From: Reyranella sp.
GTDB taxonomy: Bacteria > Pseudomonadota > Alphaproteobacteria > Reyranellales > Reyranellaceae
NCBI GenBank assembly: GCA_030681635.1
Contig: JAUXRT010000468.1
Coordinates: forward strand, 1-11,669
DNA length: 11,669 nt
Direction of reading: 5' to 3'
The notes below the pieces were generated by a model. It did not search any database. It was not told where the DNA came from and was given only the letters and a program-made list of their open reading frames with translations. Numbering within the stretch: position 1 is the first letter of the stretch; each line of letters starts with the position of its first letter. The position numbers were made by a program, and so were the translations under genes. Of this stretch, positions 1 through 7,400 are shown piece by piece.

Positions 1-113
1 TGGAAGTGCTGTTGTCGGATGACCGGCCGGTAAGCGAGCGGCTGGCGGTGAAGCCGCCGCTCGCCTCGGTGAAGCGTCAGGCGCCGCGGCGGCGCCGGGT
101 GGCGGCCAAGTAG
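1..113 (+). CDS. Partial C-terminal tail of an unidentified protein (5' end outside window)
   Basis: The frame starting at base 3 is open from the window edge to a TAG at 111-113. It reads EVLLSDDRPVSERLAVKPPL and then a basic tail ending RRRRVAAK. Nearly every codon ends in G or C, as in the confident genes of this window, while the other two plus frames stop by base 33. No family can be recognised from 36 residues. If real, its last 37 bases overlap the 3' end of the minus-strand holin-like gene, so the two genes converge. It could also be a chance open frame on the edge. Confidence 0.45.
   Translation, partial: EVLLSDDRPVSERLAVKPPLASVKRQAPRRRRVAAK
34..64. repeat. Perfect 9-bp inverted repeat between converging genes
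   Basis: GCGAGCGGC at 34-42 is the exact reverse complement of GCCGCTCGC at 56-64, with a 13-base loop. It begins 13 bases past the stop of the minus-strand holin-like gene, where a terminator would sit. There is no T-run on either side, and the repeat also lies inside the putative plus-strand coding tail. A transcription-ending role is therefore only possible. Confidence 0.35.
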
Positions 114-355
114 AGCGCCACGCCGGCAACGGCATAGAGACCGCCCATGATGCCCCACGCCTCGGCGGGATCGAGGTGGCGTTGCAGGAGGGTGAGTCCG
201 GCGTAGCTGAAGCACAGCACGCCGATGGCGCCGGCAAGGACGGCGCCCAGCGTCAGCGTCAGGCGAAGCGCGATATCGGCCGCGGCATTACGCATCGTGC
301 GCGCCGCCGCCGAGGCGACCGCGAGACGGAGCAGGGGAGCTATCAAGGCAGACAC
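77..355 (-). CDS. Small two-helix membrane protein, holin-superfamily-like
   Basis: A 92-residue inner-membrane protein with a predicted membrane segment at about 29-57, a short polar turn containing LDPAEAW, a second segment at about 66-85, and a cytoplasmic RRRR end. Size and layout match the small 'phage holin family'/Actinobacterial holin-X-like proteins that often sit beside DUF883 genes in Proteobacteria. These are housekeeping envelope proteins, not evidence of a prophage. The start is GTG at 353-355, and no good ribosome site precedes it. The gene begins 34 bases after the DUF883 stop, so translation may depend on the upstream gene. Molecular function is unknown. Confidence 0.75.
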   Translation of the reverse strand: MSALIAPLLRLAVASAAARTMRNAAADIALRLTLTLGAVLAGAIGVLCFSYAGLTLLQRHLDPAEAWGIMGGLYAVAGVALYLAATRRRRGA

Positions 356-389
356 GCTGCTTGTGCTTTTCTTGTTCTGTGCCGGCCGC

Positions 390-767
390 CTAGCTCCGAC
401 GACAAAGGTACCCCGCGAGGAAGCCGATACCGATCACGGTCGCCAGGGTGGCGATTGGGCGTTCCTTCACGGTCTCGATCAGCGTGTCCGTCGCATCGTC
501 GCGCAGCTTGGCCGACTTCTGCATCAGGGCCTTGGTCGTTTCCTTGGCGCTGTCGGAATAATCGTCGATGAAGGCCTGTGCCGTCTCGAGGACCTCGTCG
601 ATGGCTTCCTTGCTCCTGGTCTGGATGTCGCTCAGCGCGCCGCCGATGCCGTTGGTGGCGTCCTTCTCGATCGAGGTCGAGAGCTTCTTGAGCTGGGCTT
701 TCAGGACCGAGATTTCCTTGACCAGATCCTTGGTGCTGTTGGCCGTGGCCGTGCCGTTGGCGCGCAT
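390..767 (-). CDS. DUF883 family (YqjD/ElaB-like) membrane-anchored protein
   Basis: A 125-residue protein. Residues about 12-100 are charged and alanine-rich, suited to long amphipathic helices (KDLVKEISVLKAQLKKLSTS). They are followed by the ERP signature at 102-104 and a glycine-rich C-terminal membrane helix at about 105-121 (TLATVIGIGFLAGYL), ending CRRS. This is the DUF883 layout. E. coli relatives YqjD and ElaB are C-tail inner-membrane proteins that bind ribosomes in stationary phase; that role is known for the family and only assumed here. The ATG at 765-767 is preceded by GGAGAAC at a suitable distance. The gene heads a two-gene unit with the holin-like protein and has a possible stress-type promoter upstream. 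Confidence 0.85.
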   Translation of the reverse strand: MRANGTATANSTKDLVKEISVLKAQLKKLSTSIEKDATNGIGGALSDIQTRSKEAIDEVLETAQAFIDDYSDSAKETTKALMQKSAKLRDDATDTLIETVKERPIATLATVIGIGFLAGYLCRRS

Positions 768-805
768 GATCGTTCTCCGCTCCGGGGGTGAATTCCTGGG
801 CAGTC

Positions 806-830
806 AACGCCACGCCGGGCGGAAGGTTTC
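806..830 (-). promoter_or_regulatory. Possible EcfG (general stress sigma factor) promoter
   Basis: On the minus strand GAAAC (830-826) is followed after 16 bases by CGTT (809-806). The alphaproteobacterial EcfG consensus is GGAAC-N16/17-CGTT, so one of nine positions differs. The expected start site would fall about 30 bases before the ATG of the DUF883 gene, which is plausible for a stationary-phase/stress protein. A TTGACT hexamer overlaps the site but has no matching -10 box. Confidence 0.35.
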
Positions 831-850
831 CTGGGTTTTATCCGGGGGTT

Positions 851-1600
851 CTAGCCGTCCCAGACGTTTTGCGGCATGGGCAGCCGGGCGAAATCGGCCT
901 CGACCAGCGGCCGGCCATGCGCCTGGCCCTCGCGTTCGAGCAGCATCATGTATTGCCGCACATGCTGGCCGGAGTGCCAGGTGGTGCGCTCCAGCAGTTC
1001 GTGGAGACTCTGCGGACCGTAATAGGTTTCTAGCGCGCGCGTGCCTGAGGTATCTCCTGATGCCCACCAGTCGCGGAAGCGCTGGCGCACCTTGGTGCCG
1101 TAGGCCACGAGCTGGGCGGTGCCGGCGTCGGCAGCGGGCTCCTCGCGGAACATTGCCTGCACCAGGGTGATGCCCTGGTTGGCATCGAGGAAGGCATCGA
1201 CCACGCGAAACAGGTGGAACCCCAGCGAGCGATAGCTGCGCGGCCGGCCCGGCACATGGGTGTCGAGGCGGTCCCCGGGCATCAGCGGCAGGAGTTCGAG
1301 CGCGGCGGTCATGAACTTGTCGAGCCGGGCATATAGTTCGGCCGGCGAAAGCTCGGGCCCCGACTTCTCGTCGATGCCGAGGAAGTCGACGATCTGCTTG
1401 GTGCTCTGGCCGAAGGTGAATTTGTCGCCGCGCGACAGCACCGGCACCGAGCGCGCGCCGAGCTTCTGCAGCACGGCCAGGCCGGCCGGATCTTCAAGAA
1501 CGTTGACGGAAACGAAGTCGATCCCACGGACCGATAGAAACTCTTTGAGTCTCAGGCAGCTGGTTCAACCGGGCTGCCAGAACACCTTGAATGGCGGCAT
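851..1600 (-). CDS. Glutaredoxin-like/DinB fusion with in-frame TGA at the catalytic Cys: candidate selenoprotein
   Basis: Read from ATG 1600-1598 (AGGAG at 1611-1607, 6-base spacing) to TAG at 851, the gene encodes 249 residues if TGA at 1567-1565 (codon 12) is decoded. The N-terminus is MPPFKVFWQPG-[TGA]-TSC, a thioredoxin-fold redox motif with the first Cys replaced by the stop/Sec codon. The fold continues through the cis-proline at 53 (SVPV). Residues about 90-230 resemble a DinB-like four-helix metal domain with candidate ligands His129, His209 and His213 (FH, then WHSGQH). The DinB superfamily includes thiol-cofactor-dependent enzymes; the substrate here is unknown. The gene is last in the minus-strand operon, 21 bases after the Bug/TctC gene. 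An automatic caller would truncate it to GTG 1474, which lacks a ribosome site and loses the active site. Intact downstream residues argue for selenocysteine, but a nonsense mutation or sequencing error remains possible. Gene confidence is high; selenocysteine decoding is roughly 0.6. Confidence 0.8.
1518..1534 (-). promoter_or_regulatory. Candidate bacterial SECIS hairpin (GUG loop)
   Basis: The minus strand TCGGTCCGTGGGATCGA folds as a 7-bp stem (UCGGUCC with GGAUCGA, one G-U pair) closed by the three-base loop GUG at 1527-1525. The loop's leading G is preceded by 37 bases counted from the end of the TGA. Bacterial SECIS elements lie inside the coding region just after UGA and carry a G at the first or second loop position. 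As I recall the published models, loop spacing is about 16-37 bases, so this one is at the far limit. Confidence 0.45.
1537..1553 (-). promoter_or_regulatory. Second hairpin immediately after the in-frame TGA
   Basis: GAGACTC-AAA-GAGTTTC on the minus strand forms a 7-bp stem (one G-U pair) with an AAA loop. It starts 11 bases after the TGA and ends 2 bases before the GUG-loop hairpin. Its spacing suits a SECIS, but the loop lacks the expected G. It may stack on the next hairpin or be part of a composite element. Low-GC codons AGA, AAA, TTT and CTA make up much of it, against the gene's usual bias. Confidence 0.4.
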
Positions 1601-1606
1601 GCGATG

Positions 1607-1611
1607 CTCCT
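1607..1611 (-). promoter_or_regulatory. Ribosome binding site that fixes the start of the TGA-containing gene
   Basis: AGGAG on the minus strand lies 6 bases before ATG 1600-1598. No comparable site precedes GTG 1474, the first start that would avoid the in-frame TGA. This places the authentic start upstream of the TGA. Confidence 0.8.
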
Positions 1612-1621
1612 GTGGTGGCGA

Positions 1622-2605
1622 TCAGTTGACCGGCTTGATGCCCAGCAAGTCAAGGGTCGCTTTCCATTCCTTGAAGTCCGAGGCGAGCCGGTCCGCCATC
1701 TCGGCCGGCGTCGAGGTCTCGACGTTGAGGCCAAGTTGCTGAAGCTGCTCGGCGACTTCGCGCGACTGGAGCACCCCTCGCAGTTCAGCGGTCCAGGCCG
1801 CGACCAGCGACGCCGGCATGTCAGGGGGCGCGAAGAAGGCATACCAGTTGGTCTGCACCAGCTTTGGAAAGCCCAGCTCGACCACGGTCGGCACCTTGGG
1901 GGCCAGCGGGCCGCGCTTGGCGGCGGAGGTCATGAGTATCCTCAGCCGGCCGCCACGTTGGGGCACGAGGAAAGAGGTGAGGCCGCCGGTGCCGGCGGGA
2001 ATGCGCTCCCTCTCGAGGTCGGCCACCAGCGGCCGCGAACCGCCATAGGGAACGGCCTCGAGCGGCACGCCGATTTCGCGCCCCAGCAGGGTGCCGAAAT
2101 ACTGGGTGAAGGAATTCGGAGTCGTGGTGCCGAAACGGGCGCGCGTCGCATCGCCCGCCTTCAGCCAGGCGACATACTCGGCAAGCGTGGTGACGTCGAT
2201 CCCCGGCGAGACGGCGAAGGTTGTCGGATAGGTGCCGGCAAGGGTCAGCGGCAGGAGGTCGGTCAGGGGATCGAATGGGAAGCGCGCGTTGACGAGCTTA
2301 CCGACCATGGTGGCACTCGGCATGAAGGCGATGACGCTGCCGTCCGGCGTCGACTTCTTGAGGATCTCGCCGGCCGCCATGCCTGAAGGGCCGGGCTTGT
2401 AATCGACGGTGACGTTGCGCGAGAGCTGGGTCTGCAGGGCGCCGGCGATGATGTGCACCAGGGAATCCGAGCCGCCGCTCGAGGGATAGCCTATCAGGAT
2501 GCGGATCGGCTTGTGCGGCAGGCCGGACTGGGCGCGGGCAATGGCAGGTGCTGCGAGGGCGGCGCCGGTCGCCAGCAGCCAGCGGCGGGTGAGGGGTGTG
2601 TTCAT
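1622..2605 (-). CDS. Bug/TctC-family periplasmic solute-binding protein
   Basis: A 327-residue exported protein. The signal peptide has TRRWLL, a hydrophobic alanine-rich core and a likely cut after ARA at about 25; the RR pair could direct it through Tat. The mature part starts with the family pattern KPIRILIGYPSSGGSDSLVH and continues with VTVDYKPGPSGMAAGEILKK and the 'LAPKVPTVVELGFP' region, all typical of Bug/TctC proteins. These bind small carboxylates for TctAB permeases, but no tctA or tctB is present, so it is an orphan like most Bug genes. It lies 56 bases after the VOC gene and 21 bases before the glutaredoxin/DinB gene. The ligand cannot be told from sequence. Confidence 0.92.
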   Translation of the reverse strand: MNTPLTRRWLLATGAALAAPAIARAQSGLPHKPIRILIGYPSSGGSDSLVHIIAGALQTQLSRNVTVDYKPGPSGMAAGEILKKSTPDGSVIAFMPSATMVGKLVNARFPFDPLTDLLPLTLAGTYPTTFAVSPGIDVTTLAEYVAWLKAGDATRARFGTTTPNSFTQYFGTLLGREIGVPLEAVPYGGSRPLVADLERERIPAGTGGLTSFLVPQRGGRLRILMTSAAKRGPLAPKVPTVVELGFPKLVQTNWYAFFAPPDMPASLVAAWTAELRGVLQSREVAEQLQQLGLNVETSTPAEMADRLASDFKEWKATLDLLGIKPVN

Positions 2606-2655
2606 GCTCGTTGTACGCGGAAAGCAACGCCACGGATGGGTAAAGGTGCCAGCGG

Positions 2656-2670
2656 CCGGCCTCAGGCCGG
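2656..2670. repeat. Inverted repeat spanning the VOC stop codon
   Basis: CCGGCCT (2656-2662) and AGGCCGG (2664-2670) are perfect inverted arms with one central base, and they contain the stop codon of the VOC gene. A compact GC-rich hairpin here could cause partial termination or stabilise mRNA within the operon. There is no T-run, so a full terminator is unlikely. Confidence 0.3.
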
Positions 2671-3057
2671 TCCCGACACCGGCTTGTGGCAGACAATACA
2701 GACCTTGTTGCCGTCAGGATCGCGCAGATAGGCGCCGTAATAGTTGGGATGATAATGCGCCCGGATGCCCGGCGCGCCCTCGTCCTTGCCGCCGGCTGCC
2801 AGGCCGGCTGTGTGGGCGGCGTCGACGGCGGCGCGGGTCGCCGCCTCCAGGCCGACCGTGACGCCGTTGCCGACGGTGGCGGCCTTCCGGTCGACGGGGT
2901 TGAGGATCCAGAGCTGCGGCCGGCCGCCGGCCGGCCCGTAGCCGGCGGCGTTGGGATAGTCGGCATGGCGGACCAGGCCGAGCGGATCGAGCAGGCTCTC
3001 GTAGAAGCCCTTGGCCTTGCCGATGTCGTTGCTGCCGATGGTGACGTGGCTGAACAT
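2662..3057 (-). CDS. VOC (glyoxalase/bleomycin-resistance/dioxygenase fold) family protein
   Basis: A 131-residue single VOC module. It opens MFSHVTIGSNDIGKAKGFYE and has the closing YYGAYLRDPDGNKVCIVCH motif at 106-124, typical of small VOC proteins annotated as glyoxalase-like. His4 and perhaps Gln48 sit where metal ligands usually are. The glutamate commonly found after 'DPDGNK' is replaced by Cys120, so metal use is uncertain. GGGAGGAAGAAGC precedes the ATG, a strong ribosome site. It lies 36 bases after the flavin monooxygenase and probably acts on or binds the same small-molecule group; the substrate is unknown. Confidence 0.88.
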   Translation of the reverse strand: MFSHVTIGSNDIGKAKGFYESLLDPLGLVRHADYPNAAGYGPAGGRPQLWILNPVDRKAATVGNGVTVGLEAATRAAVDAAHTAGLAAGGKDEGAPGIRAHYHPNYYGAYLRDPDGNKVCIVCHKPVSGPA

Positions 3058-3093
3058 GCTTCTTCCTCCCGGAGTTTCCTCCGCGGCGGAACG

Positions 3094-4419
3094 TTAGTGC
3101 CTGCCCGCCGGCCGCGCGAGGCCGAAATGGTCCCGCAGCGTGCGGCCCTCATATTCGGTCCGGAAGAGCCCGCGCTTCTGCAGGAGCGGGATCACCTCGG
3201 CCACGAAGACGTCGAGCATCGAGGGCAGCAGCGGCGGCATCAGGTTAAAACCGTCGGCGGCGCCGTCGTTGAACCAGTCTTCGATGAGATCCGCGATCTG
3301 GTCCGGCGTGCCCGCCGTGGTGAAGTGCCCGCGCGCGCCGGCGAGGTAGGCGAGCAGCTGCCGCAAGGTCGGCTTCTCGCGACGCACCAGGCCCACGATG
3401 ACCTCGGTGCGGCTGCGCGCGGCCTGCACGGTGCCGGGATCGGGGAAGTCCTCCGGCACCAGCGGTCTGTCGAGCGGCAGATGGGAGAAGTCGTGGCCGC
3501 CGAAGCGGCCGCTCAGCCGCTTGCGCCCGACCTCGGGGTCGGTGAGATCGTTCAGCTCGCGCGCCATGCGCTGGGCCTCGGCCTCGGTGGGCGCGATCAC
3601 CGGGCTGAGGCCGGGCAGGATCAGCGCCTGGTCGGGCGCGCGGCCCTCCGCCACCACCAGCCGCTTCAGGTCGGCATAGAATTCCTGCGCCGTCGCCTTG
3701 TCCATCTGCGCGGAGAACACCGCCTCGGCGTGGCGGGCGGCGAAGCGGCGGCCGGTCTCGGACGAGCCCGCCTGTACGAACACCGGCCGTCCCTGCGGCC
3801 CGCGCGGCATGTTGAGCGGCCCGGCGACTTTGTAGAATTTGCCCGCGTGGTCGATCGGCCGGATGCGCTCGGCGCGCGCGTAGTGGCCGCTGGCGCGGTC
3901 GTCGAGCACGGCGTCGTCGGCCCAGCTGTCCCACAGCGCCTTGGCGACGGAAACGAACTCCTCGCCGCGCTCGTAGCGCTCGTCGTGGCTGACCAGGCTC
4001 TCACCGCCATAATTGCGCGCTGCTGCCGCCAGCCACGAGGTGACGATGTTCCAGCCGACGCGGCCGCCGCTGATATGGTCGAGCGAACCGAACTGGCGCG
4101 CGAGATTGAACGGCTCGGAGTAGGTGGTGGACGCCGTGGCGATCAGGCCGATGTGCGTGGTCGAGCCGGCCAGCGCGCCCAAGGTCGTAATCGGTTCCAG
4201 CCAGGTGCTGGCGGCATGCGCCACGGTGTCCATCAGCGCCAGCGTGTCGGCGAGGAAGATCGAATCGAAGAGGCCGGCCTCGGCACGCCGCGCAACGTCG
4301 CGGAAATAGTCGATGTCGGTCAGCGCAAGCGCCGAGGAATCCGGATGCCGCCACGACGCCTCATGATGGCCGCGGCTTTGGATGAAGAGATTGAGGTGGA
4401 GCTGGCGTTTGCGGTTCAT
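3094..4419 (-). CDS. NtaA/SnaA/DszA-type FMN-dependent monooxygenase (luciferase-like)
   Basis: A 441-residue bacterial-luciferase-like flavin monooxygenase of the nitrilotriacetate/pristinamycin/dibenzothiophene-sulfone group. These use reduced FMN from a separate reductase plus O2. Visible family marks are HLNLFIQSRGHHEASWRHPD near the N-terminus, EPITTLGALA at about 75-84, GGRVGWNIVTS at 118-128 and VFVQAGSS at about 213-220. Typical length is 430-460. ATG 4417-4419 was chosen because homologues start near it and TGAGGGC directly precedes it. A longer frame to 4509 would run into the exporter gene with unrelated residues. Only four bases separate the exporter stop from this start, suggesting translational coupling. 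Substrate class is inferred only as an amine-, sulfur- or xenobiotic-type compound; no reductase gene is nearby. Confidence 0.93.
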   Translation of the reverse strand: MNRKRQLHLNLFIQSRGHHEASWRHPDSSALALTDIDYFRDVARRAEAGLFDSIFLADTLALMDTVAHAASTWLEPITTLGALAGSTTHIGLIATASTTYSEPFNLARQFGSLDHISGGRVGWNIVTSWLAAAARNYGGESLVSHDERYERGEEFVSVAKALWDSWADDAVLDDRASGHYARAERIRPIDHAGKFYKVAGPLNMPRGPQGRPVFVQAGSSETGRRFAARHAEAVFSAQMDKATAQEFYADLKRLVVAEGRAPDQALILPGLSPVIAPTEAEAQRMARELNDLTDPEVGRKRLSGRFGGHDFSHLPLDRPLVPEDFPDPGTVQAARSRTEVIVGLVRREKPTLRQLLAYLAGARGHFTTAGTPDQIADLIEDWFNDGAADGFNLMPPLLPSMLDVFVAEVIPLLQKRGLFRTEYEGRTLRDHFGLARPAGRH

Positions 4420-4423
4420 GCCC

Positions 4424-7400
4424 TCATTGTGCGGCGGGCGCGTACACGGCGGCAAGCTGGCGCGACACCAATCGTGCGTAGAGTCCGCCACGCGCAAGAA
4501 GGAGCGCATGCGTGCCGCTTTCCGCCACGCGGCCCTCGTCGAGCACCACGATCAGGTCGGCATCGCGCACCGTCGACAGGCGATGGGCGATGACGATGGT
4601 CGTGCGGTCGGCCTTGAGCACGTCGAGCGCGCGGCGCACCGCCTGCTCGTTCACCGCGTCGAGATGCGAGGTCGCCTCGTCGAGGATCAGGATCGGCGCA
4701 TCCTTGAGGAAGGCGCGGGCAATGGCGACGCGCTGGCGCTGGCCGCCGCTGAGGCTGGTGCCGCGCTCGCCGACCGGTGAGTCGAGGCCCTGTGGCAGAG
4801 CAGAGACAAGCTCGGTGAGAGAGGCGTGCTCGATGGCGGCCGTCAGCTCGGCCTCAGTGGCGTCGGGCCGGGCGATCAGGATGTTGGCGCGCAGCGTGTC
4901 GTTGAAGAGATAGGTGTCCTGCGCCACCAGCGCCACCAGGCCGCGCAGCTCGTCGAGTCTGTAGTCGCGGAGATCGGCGCCGTTCAGCGTGATGCGGCCG
5001 GAGTCGGGATCCCAGAAGCGCATCAGCAGTTGCGCCGTCGTGGTCTTGCCGGCGCCCGAGGTGCCGACCAGCGCCACCGTCTTGCCGGCGGGGATGTCGA
5101 ACGTGACCTGGGAGAGGGCGCGACGGGACTGGCCGGGATAGGTGAAGTCGACCTTTTCTAGCGAGAGCGCAGCGGCGCCTTTGCGCGCCGGCACGCCCTT
5201 GCCGTCGCGCACCGGGATCGGCTCGTTGGCGAGCGCATAGACTCTGCGCGTGGCGCCGAGCGTGTCCGCGAGCTGGCGGCCGATCTGGGCGATTTCCGAT
5301 ACCGGGAGGAAGGCCGCCATCGCCAGCACGGTCATGAGCGGCAGCAGGCCGGCGTCGAGCGCGCCCTGCGACGACAGGATCGCGCCGGTGACGACCACGG
5401 CGAGACCACCGAGGCCGGTCAGCACTTCCAGGATCGCATGCTGCAGCGTGAGTTCGCGGAAGAAGGGCAGGCGCAGCGAGATGTGGCGTTGCGAGAGCTC
5501 GTCGAGCTTGTCGCCGCGCGAACGCTCCTGCTGGAAGGCCACGATCTCGCCCAGCCCCTGCACCGAATCGACGGCGAAGGCGCCGAGTTCGCCCGCCGCT
5601 TCGCGCGCCTTGGAGCCCAGCGTGTCGACGCGCTTCCGCATCAGGAAGGGGCTGAGGCCGACGGCCAGCAGGAACGGCACCAGCGCCAGCGCCAGCCAGC
5701 CGTTGGCCGAAGCGAGCGCGATGACGACGGCGGCCGGCACCAGGATGGCCACGAACGCCGGCGCCACGGTGTGGGCGAAGAAATATTCGACCAGCTCGAT
5801 GTCGTGCGTGGCCAGCGCCATCAAATCGCCGGTGCGGCGGCGTGTGAGGTAAGCCGGCGCCAGCGCGTCGAGCTTGCGGAAGGCATCGATGCGCATCTCG
5901 GCCAGCAGGCGGAAGGCCATGTCGTGTGCCATCCAGGATTCCAGCCAATGGAGCACGCCCGAGACCGGCGCCAGCACCGCCAGTGCAATGGCGAGGCCGG
6001 CATAGGGTTGGCCGTTCTTGAGCGCGAGCACGATCAGCGCCGACAGCACGCCGATGCCGATGAAGGACATCACGCGCAGCACGCCCAATATGAAAGTGCC
6101 CGTGAGCTTGCCCTTCCACGGCATGATCACCTTCATCAGGGCCACCACCACCTGGTACCAGGTAAGCCCCTCGGCCTTGATGATGCCTTCGGTCACCGCC
6201 TTGACCGCGCCGCCCGGCGTATCGGAGACGGATTCCGCGCGTGCGGGCGCCTCGAGGAGGTCGGCCGCGTCGCCGGCCTGCTGTTCGCGCGCCTGCTCGG
6301 CCATCAGCGTGGCATAGACGCCGCCACGGGCCATCAGCTCGCCGTGGCGGCCCTCTTCGGCGACCTTGCCGCCGTCGAGGACGAGGATGCGGTCGCAGTC
6401 GATCACGCTCGACAGACGATGGGCCAGGATCACGGTCGTGCGGCCGCGCATCAGGCGGTCGAGCGCTTCCTGGATCACCGCCTCGTTTTCGGCATCGACG
6501 GCGGAGAGCGCCTCGTCGAGTACCAGGATCGGCGTGTCGCGCAGCAACGCGCGGGCGATGGCGACCCTCTGGCGCTGGCCGCCCGAGAGCTTGATGCCTT
6601 TCTCGCCGATGGTCGTCTGGTAGCCCTGCGGCAGGCTGCGGATGAAGTCGTGGATGTTGGCGGCGCGGGCGGCGGCCTCCAGCTCGGCTTGCGAAGCGTC
6701 GGGACGGCCGAGCCGGATGTTCTCCTCGACGGTGCCGTGGAACAGGAACGTGTCCTGGTTCACCACCGAGATCAGCGACCGGATCTGCTCGAAACTGAGC
6801 GCCCGCAGGTCATGTCCGCCCAGAGTGATGCGGCCATTGTCGGGATCGTAGAAGCGCAGCAGCAGGCGCACGATCGACGACTTGCCGCCGCCCGAGGAGC
6901 CGACCAACCCCAGCCGCTCGCCGGCCGCAGCCGTAAAGGAGAGGCCGTCATGTACGGTGCGGCGCGTGCCGGGGTAGGAGAAGCGCACGCCCTCGAAGGC
7001 GATCGTGGGCGTGAGCGCGGCGCCGAGTTTTGCAGGGTCGGCATCGGCCACCGACGGCGCGTCGTCGAGGATGCGGTAGATGCCTTGCGCGGCAGAGAGG
7101 CCGACCATGCCCTGGTGCAGCACCGTCCTGAGCTCCCGCATCGGCCGAAAGATTTCGATGCCCAGCATCATGATGATCAGCAGCGAGGTGAGCGACATGG
7201 CGCCGGCCTCGACCCGCGACGCGCCGTAAATCAGCGCCGCCGCGGCGCCGCCCGCGATCGAGGCATCGGTGATGCCGCGCGCCAGCGAGTTGGTGCCCAG
7301 CACCCACATGGTGCGGCGGAAGAGATCGCGCGCCTCGATTTCGAGCTTGTCGGCGCGGGCCTTGCCCTGGCCAAACGCTTTTAGCGTGGCCAACCCCTGG

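Noticed and set aside
77..767. Prophage remnant suggested by the holin-like gene
   Set aside because: No other phage gene is present; small holin-superfamily proteins next to DUF883 genes are ordinary chromosomal envelope genes.
851..1474. A 207-residue gene starting at GTG 1474
   Set aside because: It has no ribosome site and would lose the N-terminal strand and CxxC-type motif. An ATG with AGGAG at 1600 is in the same frame and separated only by the TGA.
4420..4509. A 30-residue N-terminal extension of the flavin monooxygenase
   Set aside because: It overlaps the exporter's C-terminus, does not resemble the family, and a family-typical start with TGAGGG lies at 4419.
2686..4593. Long plus-strand open frame of 635 codons
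   Set aside because: It is antisense to the clearly identified VOC and monooxygenase genes; high GC produces such frames, and the product matches no family.
5438..7384. Long plus-strand open frame of 648 codons
   Set aside because: Antisense to the exporter gene, with low-complexity His/Arg/Gln-rich translation typical of a shadow frame.
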